A stretch of 64,000 nucleotides of DNA from Oscheius dolichura (GCA_932521035.1 OW051492.1:3782001-3846000), one strand, 5' to 3'. Counted from the stretch's first letter, positions 20,593 to 32,383 are shown. Program-made: numbers and translations. The notes: generated by a model from the letters alone, not told the origin.

Positions 20593-22437
20593 TTATTTCT
20601 TCTCTGTAGACAATTCGGATGAGGTAGAGATGGACTTCTTCTCCGACTCGCTGCTGCCGACCCGCATCGGAGGACTGGGGTAGTACTTGGCTCCCTTGCC
20701 CAGCTTCCTCCTCGGCCTCCTGACGGTTCCATCCGGCGAGAGACGGACGATGAGCATCCTGCCCTCCGCGTCGATCAGCATCGATCCCCCCAAATTGGAG
20801 ACGACGCCTTCCCGGCGGTAGTCGGGGGCGGAGAAGAGCGTGACGAGCTGGCTCGAGAAGTGCTCGTAGCCGTGCATCGGGGGTTGGTGTCCGCGGAGGA
20901 TGAAACTCAGCTGAACAGAAAGGGGGATCCTGACACGGAGAGGACAGCTGCCACAAACCTCATTCTCCTTACAAAACTTGTGAATCTGCGGAGGGCCGAA
21001 CTCGTAGCCGATGCCATGTCCACACGTGTCCCGGGCCACATTCGGTTGGAAATTACGCACGTCGACGGGGTCGGACCAGAGTATTCCGATGAAGTCTTCG
21101 TCCTTGGTCAGGTGGCGGGACGTCGGCCGGGACACGGCCTCGATGTCGGCCAGGCTGGGTAGACGCGGAGTCAGTCCGCCGTGGAGACACAGCACCCTGC
21201 CCCCGACGAGGCCGGTCATCGGCATGGCCGCGAAACAGTCCTCGAAGGCCTCGAAGACCTCCTTGGCCCGGTCAGCGAAGCGGGCCTCGACCTCGGCGAA
21301 GAAACTGTATGTGCGGTTGACTTGGCCGTCCTCGTGGTTGCCCCTGAGCAGGGTTACGTTCTCCGGGTAGAGTATCTTGAGCAGGGCCAGCAGCAGGTAC
21401 ACCTCTGTGCAGTGTCTGCCCCGGTCAACGTAGTCTCCCATGAAGAGGCTCCTCGTCCTCGCCGGCCATCCGTTCACATTCAGCCACCTCCACAAGTCAC
21501 TGTACTGGCCGTGCAGATCCGCGTAGATGGCCAGCGGCGGGTTGACCCTGACCACATTCGGCTCCTTCAGGAACAGCTCCGTCACCTCGCGGAGGATACG
21601 GATGGCCAGTGCCGCCTGCCAGGCCACTTCCCTCGGGCCGCACCGCAGCACGGCTCGGAATATCTCCTCGAAGTAGGAATTCTCCGTGATCCCGTAGTCC
21701 TCCAGTCTCTTCTGGGTCTCGGCCGGTGTCTGGGGGAAGGCACCCTCGTATTCACATGTGTATGTGATGACGCCCTTCAGCACGGCCCTCTTAATCTGGA
21801 CCAGTTCCTCGGCCGACTTCTCTTCCTCTTCTTTCGACTCAGACCAGGGGAGGTCCTCCAGTTCATCGGCCGACAGCATGGGACTGGCCGTGAATTCCGT
21901 CAGACTGACATGCAAGTGGCGGGGAAGGATCTCGCTGTGTGCCCGGAGGATGGTACTGCCGTAGACACGGGTCAACGCAATCTGGAAAAGGGGCATCTCC
22001 AATAGAAGAGGGGGCCAACTATCTGGACGAGGAGGACGACGGCCAGCACGGGGTAGGAGTAGTAATGGTAGAAGGGCAGACTGCCGGTCTCGCTCGCCTC
22101 CGCCAGGGCATACGACACCGTGTTGCACATCTCCTTCGAACAGCAGCTGTGATTTTGAGGTGAGCGGAAGAAGGATCAACCCTACCAGTGGATGGTGTTG
22201 TGGCTGGAGATGCACCCGTCCCGACGACACTCCATGTCCTCTGCATTCCATTCCACCGTCGGCACGTCGGCCGCCGTCTTCCCGGCCGTGATAGTCACCT
22301 TGCAGACGGTCAGGTAGTTGGCGTCGTCCTCGTAGCCCATTCCGTGGCAGCGGAGACACGCTGGAAGCGGATCAATTGGGCAAAATTGGCGGCATACCGG
22401 CAGACGGAAGACAGACGAGTAGGAGAAGCAGCCACAT
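20593..22437 (-). CDS. Predicted receptor-type Ser/Thr phosphatase: three-finger ectodomain, TM helix, PP1-like catalytic domain
   Basis: Five exons joined by GT-AG introns of 37-48 nt (22437-22398, 22360-22186, 22146-22020, 21981 to about 20959, and about 20910 to 20593) give about 560 residues. Residues 1-13 (MWLLLLLVCLPSA) are a signal peptide. Residues 15-79 form a small cysteine-rich ectodomain, CLRC...C...MEC...GC...HCCCSKEMCN; the closing CCC-x4-CN is that of activin-type II receptors and other three-finger domains. A hydrophobic helix (PVLAVVLLVQIIALT, about 103-118) follows. The cytoplasmic part is a PPP-family phosphatase with ADLHGQYSD, GDYVDRG, RGNHE, LHGGLTP, LWSDP, RGHQ and FSAPDY. 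All six metal ligands expected from PP1 (two Asp, Asp, Asn, two His) are present; the first Gly of GDxHG is Ala. The Ser/Lys-rich tail is unique. Each family is well known, but I know of no such fusion. It would remove phosphate from proteins at the membrane in response to an extracellular ligand; that is inference. Confidence 0.8.
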
Positions 22438-22683
22438 GGAGACAACCAGTGGAAGTGGGAAGAAGGGATGGAATGAAATGAAAGGCTCCATGGGAATTAT
22501 CCCAAATTACTTGTCGTAGCGGTCTTTTACCGGCCTTATATCGAATTAACGTCTTCCCGCACTCATCGTTTTTTTCGCTCGGAAATGGGGGAGGAGGATG
22601 AGGCAGATCCCCTGTAGCGACCCCATAGGACGCCAGTGAAGAAAGGCACTTTTATTTACTCCAGCCCCCATTAGAGATCACTG

Positions 22684-23306
22684 TCATCCCATGTAGGAGA
22701 AGATGTTCTTGTTCGTTTCTTCGAGGATGCATTTGTAGAGGAGTTCCGGCCGCGACAGCCGCCTCTTCATCTCGTCCCAGAGGAAGATACACACATTCTC
22801 AGAGGTACTCACCGTCTTCTGAAATCGTATTATTTTTCTCTATGAAAAGGAATAATTGAGATGTTTTTGTCATTATCGGTCGTTCGCCCTGCTGACAAAT
22901 GATCGGAGACGGAACACTGGGTCGGCCAGAAGGTCAATTGACCGGAGGAGGAGGAGCCCACCTCGAAGTGGGAAATATCCTTGTCGATATTCCTGTGGTC
23001 TATAATATCCATGACCTCTGCCATGGCCTGCTTCAATTCAGCCAGGTCGAAGACCATCCCGGTGACTGAGTCCACCTCTCCTCTCAATATCACCTGGAAT
23101 ATCCAGCCCTTGTTCATTCATATCTGGTGGTCGACTACCCTCCAAGTGTAGTTGTGGCCGTGTCCATTGAGATTATTACATTTTCCATAGATTTTTTTGT
23201 TCTCCTCGTCGGAAAGTTGGGGGGAATGGAGGCGATGGGACGAGGAGAAGCACTCCACCCGCTGCATTTCAACTACTCGGGACATCTTCCTAGGAAAGGA
23301 GGCCAT
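22684..23306 (-). CDS. PTS: 6-pyruvoyl-tetrahydropterin synthase
   Basis: Cytosolic enzyme of tetrahydrobiopterin synthesis, converting 7,8-dihydroneopterin triphosphate to 6-pyruvoyl-tetrahydropterin. Three exons join in frame to about 135-140 residues, the usual length. Exon 1 (from 23306) carries [10 protein letters not shown], with a zinc His, and [14 protein letters not shown], with the catalytic Cys and two more zinc His. A 45-nt intron leads to [20 protein letters not shown] and [13 protein letters not shown]. The last exon, after an intron ending near 22822, contains [16 protein letters not shown] and a Glu-rich end, stopping at 22684. All expected active-site residues are present. 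It lies tail-to-head with the receptor phosphatase gene on the same strand, about 250 bp apart. Confidence 0.92.
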
Positions 23307-23882
23307 TGGAGGGATACCAGTTTAAATGGGCTGAGAAAATGATAAAAGCAAGGAAATAAGTCTAACGACAGAGAAAACTACGTGAATTCGGAGAGAATCA
23401 AGTGTGAAGGTGATCTCCCGGCAATCGCGTATGATGACCGCCGTCCTCCTTATCTGGTTAATCTATGCACCTTTGCGTCATTTCTGGCTGCCAAATCGAC
23501 AAAGGAATAGAGGAAATGCCACGAAAGCTCTGGAAATATAAAGAGAAGGCGGCGATCAATGTTGGCCAGCGTCGTGGGTATCATAATTACACCTTTTCGG
23601 GAAAGACAACAATCCTGACCCCATATGGCAGGCAGACGCCGACGAGGCTTCCTTATTTGCCGGGTTGTCTGCAAGGTGGCCGATATGGAAACGTGACGAT
23701 TTCACTTATGACGAGAGAATATCTATACCATGGGCCACCCAGCGGAGTAATCGACCACTGTCACCCTGTAGGATCGGTGAAAATGTTGCACGGCTAGCGG
23801 GTACAGTCTCGTCCGCCTGCCCCGGTGATCTCGGATATAAGCCGCGACCTATTTGAACCCATCTAGAGGGCAGCTGTCCGCG

Positions 23883-24475
23883 ATGTCGGTGACCGTCCTG
23901 TTGATATCCTCCTTAATTGGATCTAGTCTCTCCTGTATTCCGACACGATCGCGTAGCAGATCCTTGTCTTCATTTCATCTGATCATCTTTAGCCGACGAC
24001 CTGGAGGAGATCACCACCACGACAGAGCCCACGACGACGACGACGGAGACTACGACGACAACCTCAGTCGCCACGACCACTACCACTACCCCCGATAACA
24101 GTAGTGAGTTCTGATTAATATATGCCAATAAGAGACTCATCCCAGTGTGCCAATTGTGTCCGAACTTGCCGAGTTGTGATACGACGGCGGCGGGCGACCG
24201 TCCCCCGGGTGCCAGTTGCTTTGAAATCATGGCCGCCCCCATGAGAGGCATGGCTGGCTGCTCGTAAGTATCCTCTTCTCCTACTGTAAATAGAATAACA
24301 CAGGATCACGTACATGTGTCCATTTGGATCGATGGCATGGTACAAGTTGGTCAGCAACGGGGTGTGGGTGGCCGGAGGCAATACGATGATTATGGCCACC
24401 TGTGGCGACTTCCCCAACAACCAATGGAGGAGCCCCGCCGGCGACGAAGTCAGCAAACTAGGATGTAGTTTTTAA
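23883..24475 (+). CDS. Secreted C6-like cysteine-domain protein with a threonine-rich linker
   Basis: Three introns of about 40 nt (for example 23958-23997) join in frame to about 155 residues. The N-terminus MSVTVLLISSLIGSSLSC is a signal peptide. A threonine-rich linker follows (TTTTEPTTTTTETTTTT), likely O-glycosylated. A compact domain then has cysteines spaced as in the nematode C6 domain family: CQLCPNLPSCD, ASCFEIM, GCSITYMCP, GGNTMIMATCG, and an end at LGCSF. C6-domain proteins are abundant, mostly uncharacterised secreted or surface proteins in nematodes. The assignment is by pattern only. Confidence 0.7.
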
Positions 24476-24577
24476 TGAATATATTTATTCTATGCTGTGA
24501 GATCCTCTAGAGGGGAGAACGGGGAGAAGTAGAAAGAGACTGTACAACCCGAAGGACTACTGTAATCGCTAGGAAAA

Positions 24578-25513
24578 TTATGTCGTCTGCCGTTTTTTCG
24601 CCAGTTTCGAGAGGAGAAGGAGGACACCGGCTGTTAAAAACAGCTCGAGGAGGGTGAAAGTGTCGAAGACGTCGCCCACGGAACTGATCTCCGAGAGGAT
24701 GCAACCGGCTCGGATACAGAGGAAATTGTATGGGATGAGGCCTAGAAACAGACTTTTGGAGACGAGAAGATGGAATACTACCTATTCCTACTGTAGAAAA
24801 GTGCATCGGGAGAGAGATGCCGACGAAGGGAGATGTCATGTTGAGCAGCCAGTGCGGAGTGAAGGGGAACACTCTGGCCGAGAGGAGGAAGAAGAACAGC
24901 CGGTCCTGTTCCTCGGCCACCTGGAAGGGGGGACTCGGCCATCGGCTCGGGAGGATGTCCTACCTTCCTGCGAACAGTCTGTAGTCGGTTGTGGAAGCAT
25001 CTGTCCACCAGGGAATGGGCAAAACAGAGGGACAGCAGGTAGCAGAAACTGGCACCGACTGCCGTCAGGGTACAGATGAGAGGGATGCCGACGACTGTTC
25101 CAAAGAGGGCGCCACCGAGGAGATTCTGGAATACGGTACTTTTTTAAATGAAGAGATGCCCCGTTTACACTACAGGCGGATGGAGATTTTTGATCCCCGA
25201 CCCCCGCGTATCCCCCGTCACCTACCATAAAAAACGATCCCGGGATGGCGAAAGTTTGTTTGTAGAGGAAGGCCAGGGAGAACAGAAGCAGAGTATAGGA
25301 ATATTTCTGTTCCCTGAATAGTTTATTTTCTATTTTTACGAGAAGAACCAACCGGAATATGCCCATTGTCTTGGCTATCCTCCGTAGGTCCTCCATATCC
25401 TTGGGGAAGCGTATCCCTTCCTCCCCATCGATGGAAGGGGCTTGACAATAGACTATGTACAGCAAGAGAGTAGAAGAAAACCAGATAAGGAAGAGGATAA
25501 ACACCCGCGACAT
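24578..25513 (-). CDS. TMEM41: TMEM41-family VTT-domain ER membrane protein
   Basis: Multi-pass ER membrane protein of the DedA/VTT family; TMEM41B and VMP1 act as lipid scramblases needed for autophagosome and lipoprotein formation. Five exons join in frame to about 265 residues. Exon 1 starts at 25513, eight bases after a TTTTCCTCAG acceptor, with a transmembrane segment and the conserved RFPKDMEDLRRI. The next exon has LLFSLAFLYKQTFAIPGS, the family signature, then NLLGGALFG, followed by CYLLSL, RVFPFTPHWLLNMTSP and GLIPYNFLCIRAGCIL, a final hydrophobic segment and a basic end (KLAKKRQTT). Order and spacing match TMEM41A/B. I cannot choose between paralogues. The intron after IPGSFFM is longer (about 95 nt) than the rest. 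Confidence 0.9.
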
Positions 25514-25743
25514 ACTGAGACCTGAGGAAAAAGATGAAAAAGAATAATGGAGTGGAAAAAAACTAGAGGAAGCCCTCAATTATTGAAAACTCGAATAAAA
25601 TCATAATAATTTACTAGTGGTAAAGCTTTTTTCTTTGTAAAATGCGAGGGAATGATCATGAATCTGACCCGAGTCTATATTACCAGGGAGAAAGAAAGAA
25701 ATAATAAATAACAACAGTGTGTAGGGGAAACACAACAAGGCGG

Positions 25744-26691
25744 TTAGGTGGACTTTGGCAGCATCAGGGTCAGGGTGATGGAGTCGCGCTTCATTGTGAA
25801 TTGGCGGTAGGTGATCCCGACGGCTTGGAACATCTTCTTTGCCGCTTCGAACGACGATTCCGGACGGTCGTTGAGGAAGATGATCGACGAGATCCGCGAC
25901 TAAAATTATTTCCTCAATTTTTCTCATATTTCCTCAAATATCTTTTTTCTTGATCTTCACATATTATAAGAACACCTATTGAATAAAAACATGTCTTCTA
26001 TTTGAGAGATGTATCGTATTCACCTGAATAATCAGCTTGGCACATTCATTGCAAGGGAAAGTGGTGGTGTACAGAGTGCATCCGTCGAGATTATCTCCGA
26101 TTTTATTCAGAATAGCGTTAGCTTCAGCGTGGACAACGTAGGAATATTTGTTATCAAGTGGGTCGTCGTTTCCCTTTCCCCAGGGGAATTCGTCATCGCT
26201 ACAACCCACGGGAAATCCTGAAAGCAATAGTGGGGGCGGTGAAGCTACTCACCATTGTAGCCAGATCCGACAATTCGCTTGAACTGGTTCACAATTACAA
26301 CTCCTACCTGAAAATGGGCTATTTGTTTGGGGGGAGTTATGAGACGATCTACCTGGGTGTGCGGATCTTTGCTTCTTTGGCTAGCAACCAAAGCTGAGAA
26401 CATGAAATATTCCTCCCATTCCAGGTAGTTATCACGCTTTTTAGCTGAAAATGACGAAGTGAGTTCCGTCTTCAACTTCCGAGTGTGTATCAGGTTAAAA
26501 TTCAGTATTATGAGATTACATCATCGGAGCAAAGCCATAAGAAGATCCTACTCACCGTTCTTCTCTTCCTCTGTGTAAATTTTGACAGTTCCATTGCTTC
26601 TTGCCTTGCTGGCTTCGTCTGGCTGGACGAAAACATGATATTCATCCGACTTCTTTGAAGATTCTTCTTTTGCAGAGCTTATATCAGCCAT
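25744..26691 (-). CDS. DCTD: Deoxycytidylate (dCMP) deaminase
   Basis: Converts dCMP to dUMP, feeding thymidylate synthesis. Five exons join in frame. The N-terminal exon (26691-26555) is charged and not conserved. Next come [20 protein letters not shown] and RSKDPHTQ, then [35 protein letters not shown], and the catalytic zinc motif [10 protein letters not shown], with the zinc His and the proton-shuttling Glu. [14 protein letters not shown] gives the two zinc cysteines (PCxxC). The last exon (25902-25744) encodes the C-terminal [13 protein letters not shown] stretch. Every active-site element is present. The start lies nine bases after a TTGTAG acceptor. It is on the same strand as TMEM41, with about 230 bp between them. 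The gene body is AT-richer than its 5' neighbours. Confidence 0.93.
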
Positions 26692-27183
26692 CGCAGCTCC
26701 CTACAATGGAACAAGGGGTAACGTGTGGCTTGTTGAAATGAAAATAACAAGCTAACGATCGATATATAGCTGAGCTGATTATTCAACTCATGACAAAATT
26801 ACAATGACAAAATATACCGTAGCCTGAGATATCTGAGGTGTTCAGTAAAACGGTTCCGCAATACGGCCCCGACGTCGAGAATTCGAGTGACCATCAGCTC
26901 GCTCATCATCATTTTGAACTCTCTTTTTCTCTCGAGTAGTCTTGTCGTTATCACATTGTGCTAGCTCTTTCCAGATTGTTCAATTGCATCGTAAAAAGCA
27001 TTGTGTCAAAAGAAATTCAGCAAGTTATTACTCTTTCGAAACATATTTGTATTTCTCAATATGTAGTTTTCCTTCAGTTGGCCAGAACCAAACGGCTCTC
27101 TCATTTCGTGTTATTTTCTCTTCGAATATTCGTTTCTTGATACATATTTTTGTTGTTTCTTACTTGAAGAATAATATTGCAGT

Positions 27184-30100
27184 ATGACAACCACTGACTT
27201 AGCAATAACTCCGGAGGATTTTTCGACGGAACATATAGATGCAATTATACCTCCTTCAAATGATACAAAAATTTATAAAGATGAATGTGCTTTTTGCTAT
27301 AAAACTAACTTCTATCCAGGTATATTTATTTAATTCTTTTCATATATATAACTACATTTTAGGTGGCCTCTACGTGTGTTTAAAAAAGTACATAAGTTTT
27401 TGTAAAGATCACTTAAAAAAGTATGCTGAGAGTACAGGATCTAATGTTTTTGTTCATGTGGAAAGTGTCAAAACAGTTCCTAGTAAACCAGAAGAGACCG
27501 GGGAACCTATACCAAAAATTACAAAGCTTGCTATCGGTACTGATGGCGGATTTGATTCTGATAAGTTAGTTTGTCTATCCACTTTCTTTACAAAGAATGC
27601 TTATAGAATAGAATTATCCGATTTTTATCATCTTGTGCTTTATCCACATCTTCACAAAATGTACGATCTCTCCACCATAGATAATAATCCTGGTTTTCCT
27701 GAAGAGATTTACCAGTAGGGTTGTAAGTTATACTTAATTAGTATTTAAGAGCTGCTATGAAAGTTAAAAATTGCACTAGTGCCGAAAGATTAGAGATGCT
27801 TCAAAACGCTTCTAATGCTTGGGATGGCGAGATCAAACTTATTACTAAACATTATGATCTTCCCCAATTGGACAACGGCAAAATTGTTTGTTTATATCAC
27901 TAACATATACGATAATATTATTCAGATACCCACCAGTGGATGGAAGTGTGAACATCCCGACTGCGATTTGACAGATAATTTATGGTTGAATCTTTCTGAT
28001 GGAGCTATTAGATGCGGACGGTCGCAATATCTTGCAGAAGGCAAAATGTCGAGAGGAAATAACCATATGAGAGTTTACTATGAAAGCACAGGCTTTCCTC
28101 TGGTAGTAAAACTTGGAACAATTTCACCTGATGAAACTGCCGACGTTTATAGGTAACTCAATTTTTCATACACTAAGTTGCACAAATCAAATTTAGCTAT
28201 GATGAAGACGACGCTGTAATAGATGGTAATCTACGCAAACATCTCGCCCATTGGGGATTAGATATGGACAAATTGAAGAAAACGGAGAAAAGTACATTAG
28301 AAATGGAATTAGATCTCAATCAGAAGTGCGTGTGAAGTTTTTTTTCGGTGCAATTTTTTTCTTTTTCCTTTCCGATAAATTTAAATGTTATAGGTGGGAA
28401 TGGGCTAAGTGTGTAGAAGATGGCGCAGCTTTAGAAAATAAATATGGTGCTGGTTATACTGGTTTGATCAATATTGGAAGCAGTTGTTATATGAACTCTG
28501 TATGTTAAATGACTGCTTTTTCACTTTCTTCAGGTTCTCCAAGCACTTTCACTTGTACCATCTTTTCAACATCGTTTTGTTGAGAACGCAGATAAGGAAT
28601 TTGAAAGAGTGTCGCTTTCGGAAGTGCACAGTGATTTCAATGGCCAAGTTGCCAAATTATTTACTTCATTGATGAGTGGTGAGCATTCAGTGGTATGCTA
28701 TGCTATTTATTTTATTATTTATTGTTTGCAGAAAGAGTTGGAAGAGAAAAACTTAAATGGCGTTAAGCCTAAACTGTTCAAAACCGTTGTCGCTGGAAAT
28801 CATGTGGATTTCCGTACGGCACAACAACAAGACGCGGAAGAATATCTGCGATATTTGGTAGAGCAGATTACCAAGAATACTCCAACTGGTATCGAAGATC
28901 CTACAATCCCACTGAAGTTCAAAATGGAATCACGGTTCGAAGATCTTGCTTCTGGACAAGTTCGCTATGGTGATAAAGAAGAAGTCGTACTGAGTCTACC
29001 AGTCCGTGAGGTTTGCTGCTTTCATTCTTTGTTTATTGTTATCTAGGAGTTGATGTCAGCTGTAGCACCCAAAGAAGGTGAAACGGAAGCCAGATTTGAA
29101 GTGACCTTAGAGAATCTTTTGGCATCTGCTTTCGCGCCTAGTTACATTGAGGGATTCAAAAGTCCAATAACAGGTGAAGCTAAAGGAGCTTCAATTCTTC
29201 AACGGTTTAAAACATTCCCCGACTTCTTGGTCATCCAGATTCAGGTTTAGCTTTATAATGTGTCTAATAAGTAACTTTTAGAAGTTTACTTTAACATCAG
29301 ACTATAAAGTCAAGAAATTTGATATGGATGTGTTTGTGGAAGATACATTAGATCTAAGTGAATATAGAAGCATTGGAAAGAAAACTGATGAAGTACTACT
29401 TCCTGAAGGCATTGAAGAGCCCGCCGCTCCAGTTTTGCCTGATTACAACAAAGATGTAGCCAACCAGGTTTATCTTTATATACTGATATTTAAATAAGTT
29501 ATTTGTAGCTCCAACAGATGGGATTTAGTGAAAATGCGTCTATTCGAGCGGCAATAGAAGTCCGCGCTACAAATGGTAGTGCTGAACAAGCAATGGAATG
29601 GCTCCTGGTAATTTTTTGTATTTCGTACCATCTCTTGTTTAAATTTTTAGCCAAGATTAGAAGACCCTTCAATTAATGAGCCTGTGCAACCAGTGGTGCA
29701 AAACAAAAAAGCGGCTGCGGACCGGCCATGCGTTCAAGAGTTAATGTCTATCGGCGGTTTTACTGCACATCAGGCCATTTATGCATTGAATAAATTTCAA
29801 GATGTAAATCAAGCAGCTGAATGGCTTTTCGATCACTCCAATGAGGTAAGGAGGCTGTTGATTTTATATTAAAATAATTTAGATACCGAGTGAGGAACCT
29901 CCTGCCGCATCTATTACTGCTTCTTCTCACCCTGCTCAATCTTCTGAGTTAACAGATGGTTCAGGCAAATACAAGTAACCAATCTTTCATTATCGGAAGT
30001 ATCTTTTTTTTCCTAGACTAGTCGGCTTTATCAGCCATATGGGAAGCAGCCCTCATTCTGGCCATTATGTATCACATTTGCTCAAAAATAATCAATGGGT

Positions 30101-30432
30101 ATGTTCATTTATTATGTTATTTTAGGTAGTGAGAAATATTCGAATCGAATTGTATATATGTCCATCTGCCTACCAATTCGGAGCTATCTGTTGATTAGCT
30201 GCCATGTTCATGGTAGTGATTAATTAGCGCATGGTCTTGAGCGCACAGCTGAACAAGCAGATGTTGCATGCCGTGAACGGCCGGATCTAATGTGGACATT
30301 AAATATCTAATTTTGATTTATTGTTTTCGATATAAGCATAATTTTCAGATTCTTTTCAACGATGAGAAGGTAGCCGTGTCCCAAAATCCTCCTCGTCAGC
30401 TAGGCTATCTCTATATCTTCCAGCGTATATAA
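27184..30432 (+). CDS. USP5: Ubiquitin-specific protease USP5 (isopeptidase T)
   Basis: Deubiquitinase that disassembles free polyubiquitin chains. More than ten exons, most introns about 40-45 nt. An N-terminal zinc-finger-like region (KDECAFCYKTNFYPGGLY) is followed by the ZnF-UBP domain (GWKCEHPDCDLTDNLWLNLS, CGR, NNHMRVYYESTGFPLVVKLG). The catalytic Cys box is GAGYTGLINIGSSCYMNS (about 28448-28498). QQQDAEEYLRYLVEQI follows. Two UBA domains flank an insertion: MGFSENASIRAAIEVRATNG and LMSIGGFTAHQAIYALNKF. The catalytic His box is GSPHSGHYVSHLL at about 30050. The C-terminus ILFNDEKVAVSQNPPRQLGY ends at 30432. Domain order matches animal USP5. The start is one base after a TTGCAG acceptor. 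The last intron (30099-30348, 250 nt) is unusually long for this gene. Confidence 0.95.
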
Positions 30433-32026
30433 GCTTTTTACTGATATGGGTTCAATGTATAATTTGTCTGTTGTTAGTGTCTGTGTCACCGTGTGTCTTG
30501 TTCCCGGTTTAAATTTTTTAATGCCAATAAAAGTATTTATTCGAAGGCACGTTTATGAGACCTGAGGTGGAGGAAAGACTAGGAATGAAATGGACTCAAT
30601 GACTATTCTTTGACGACTTTACCGGAGATAGCGGCCTCACCAGCTGGCCGCGCGCCTGGCGAACAGCGAGCATCTCAGGGTCATCTCTGCAACCGTTTAC
30701 ATTTATGAATGAATTTCAGGCATACTTACAATATGTTATAATTTCGAATAGTCCAATTACGATTGATGACCCAAAATCGGAAGAGGAAACGAAAGACCGA
30801 AGCTTCGGCCCGATATTGAGTAAAGATGGCAACGAAGAAGGCAAAAAAGAAGAGTATGGTACAAATAACAACCGTCATATCATCATTGGAAAATGTGGAG
30901 GAAACTACACGATAGCCCCTTAATTTTAATAGGTAAGCAATTGCTGTCGGGTCTCACCTGACAGTAGCTGTAAATTGCTCTGCTATCCGTAAATAGTGGA
31001 TGGAGATGGTGGCGCAGGTGACCATTATACACATAACGACAAGAAAACATAGGTTTAGAAGGCGGTCTCTCATATTGAGACGGGGTAAATGGACACCTCG
31101 AACCTGAATAAGTCTATAGTAGAGAGAGGATGCAGCTACTCACATCACAGATTGTACCTCGTCGATATAAGTACCCGCACAATTCACAACGAGGAGAGGG
31201 GACCATCTTCCGAGTGGACAACTCCAGCCAATGCTGAAAGGAGTTATTATTGACGGGAGGAGGGAGACAGTACCACTAGACAACTCCGGTGGACATAGAG
31301 AAGACTGCCGGCACAGCGACACGGCGAGATGAGAGGATCTCGGGCGGATGTCAACTCCAGGTGGCAGATGCGGCAGAGGGGCGAGGAGGTGGACGAGGCC
31401 AGCGAGACTAAACCCTTTCTATTCGACTCTGTCTATTTGGAGGAGACAGTCCACTGTTACATATGGTTTGGTGTCTCGAAATAGCCCCTCACAAGACAGG
31501 GAAGGCACTTCCGGGCCTATTATCGTAAACACGGCTCTAAACAAAACCAATGAGGCGATAAATTTTTGCCCAGGAACTGGAATTGGCAACTGCCTCGTAT
31601 GTATAGCGCTGCGTTGTTGGGATACGCCTAATTGACCCTTGACAAGAGAGCCCGAAGTGGCCGAAATTACTAGCCTCGGGGGCTTCTTAATTCGACCCCC
31701 ATATTATTGAGGAGGGGGCACATTGTTACTCTCTTCTCCTCTCTTCAAATGGGCCGCGTATTTGTTGAATTGGCGGTGCGTGAATGAGCGGAGAGGAGAA
31801 AAGAGGAGGTGGACGAGGCCCCCCATTCCATGACTGATTTGAGTAGGTGTGAATATTTTCCACGACGACGACTACACACGCCACGATGAATGAATCATTC
31901 CGGACGTTCTTTGTTTACGGGGGCCTGTCTGTTTTAGCCGCGAGAGGGGGTCCCGTACACTTCTGGCAGCCAAATGGCCGGCGGCCGAATGGTCAGCGGC
32001 CGACGGGGTGGCCAGATGGGGGCCAT
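30433..32026. other. Intergenic region, no gene recognised
   Basis: An AT-rich start, including the USP5 3' UTR with an AATAAA signal near 30525, passes into GC-rich sequence at about 31000. Open frames such as 30705-30923 and 31348-31635 have no homology I recognise and no convincing splice sites. I see nothing else definite. Confidence 0.5.
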
Positions 32027-32041
32027 CTAAGAAGAGGAGGA

Positions 32042-32383
32042 CTCACCTTTGCTCGAACACTTTAAGTGGAGAGGCTCCAACTGAGAGGGGGTCCAGCTGG
32101 TACCGGGGACGGCGATCAACGGCTCCACCTCCACTCGCTTCTCGTCGAAATTGACATTGCTCAGGTCCGGCAGACTTCGACGGCCGAGGGCACCCCGGCC
32201 GGAACACTTTGGACCGGAAGACGCCATCGGATCAGCTGGACAACCCTGGATATTGCATGTCAGAACGGGCGATGGTGTCAGGAGAGAGAGCGAGGAACCA
32301 CGCCCCCTCCGGAAAGGGCGGGCGGTAACAGTCCAGGAGGAGGAGGAAGAGGATGGGGGAGGAGAGGAGAAGGCAGCTCCCAA
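32042..32383 (-). CDS. Possible isolated exon, unknown product
   Basis: A minus-strand frame ends in the exon-like stretch RRSLPDLSNVNFDEKRVEVE and LEPLHLKCSSKG, followed by a good GTGAGT donor at about 32045. The N-terminal half is Ser/Pro/Arg-rich and could be leader or 5' UTR. I cannot find partner exons on either side, so this may be a first exon of a gene with a long intron or chance. Confidence 0.2.

Noticed and set aside
21181-22005. A 274-codon plus-strand open frame
   Set aside because: It is exactly antisense to the phosphatase catalytic domain, whose motifs are unmistakable.
30140-30300. A C/D snoRNA in the last USP5 intron
   Set aside because: Box C and D matches are imperfect and no terminal stem is evident, so it is listed only as a weak observation, not a feature.
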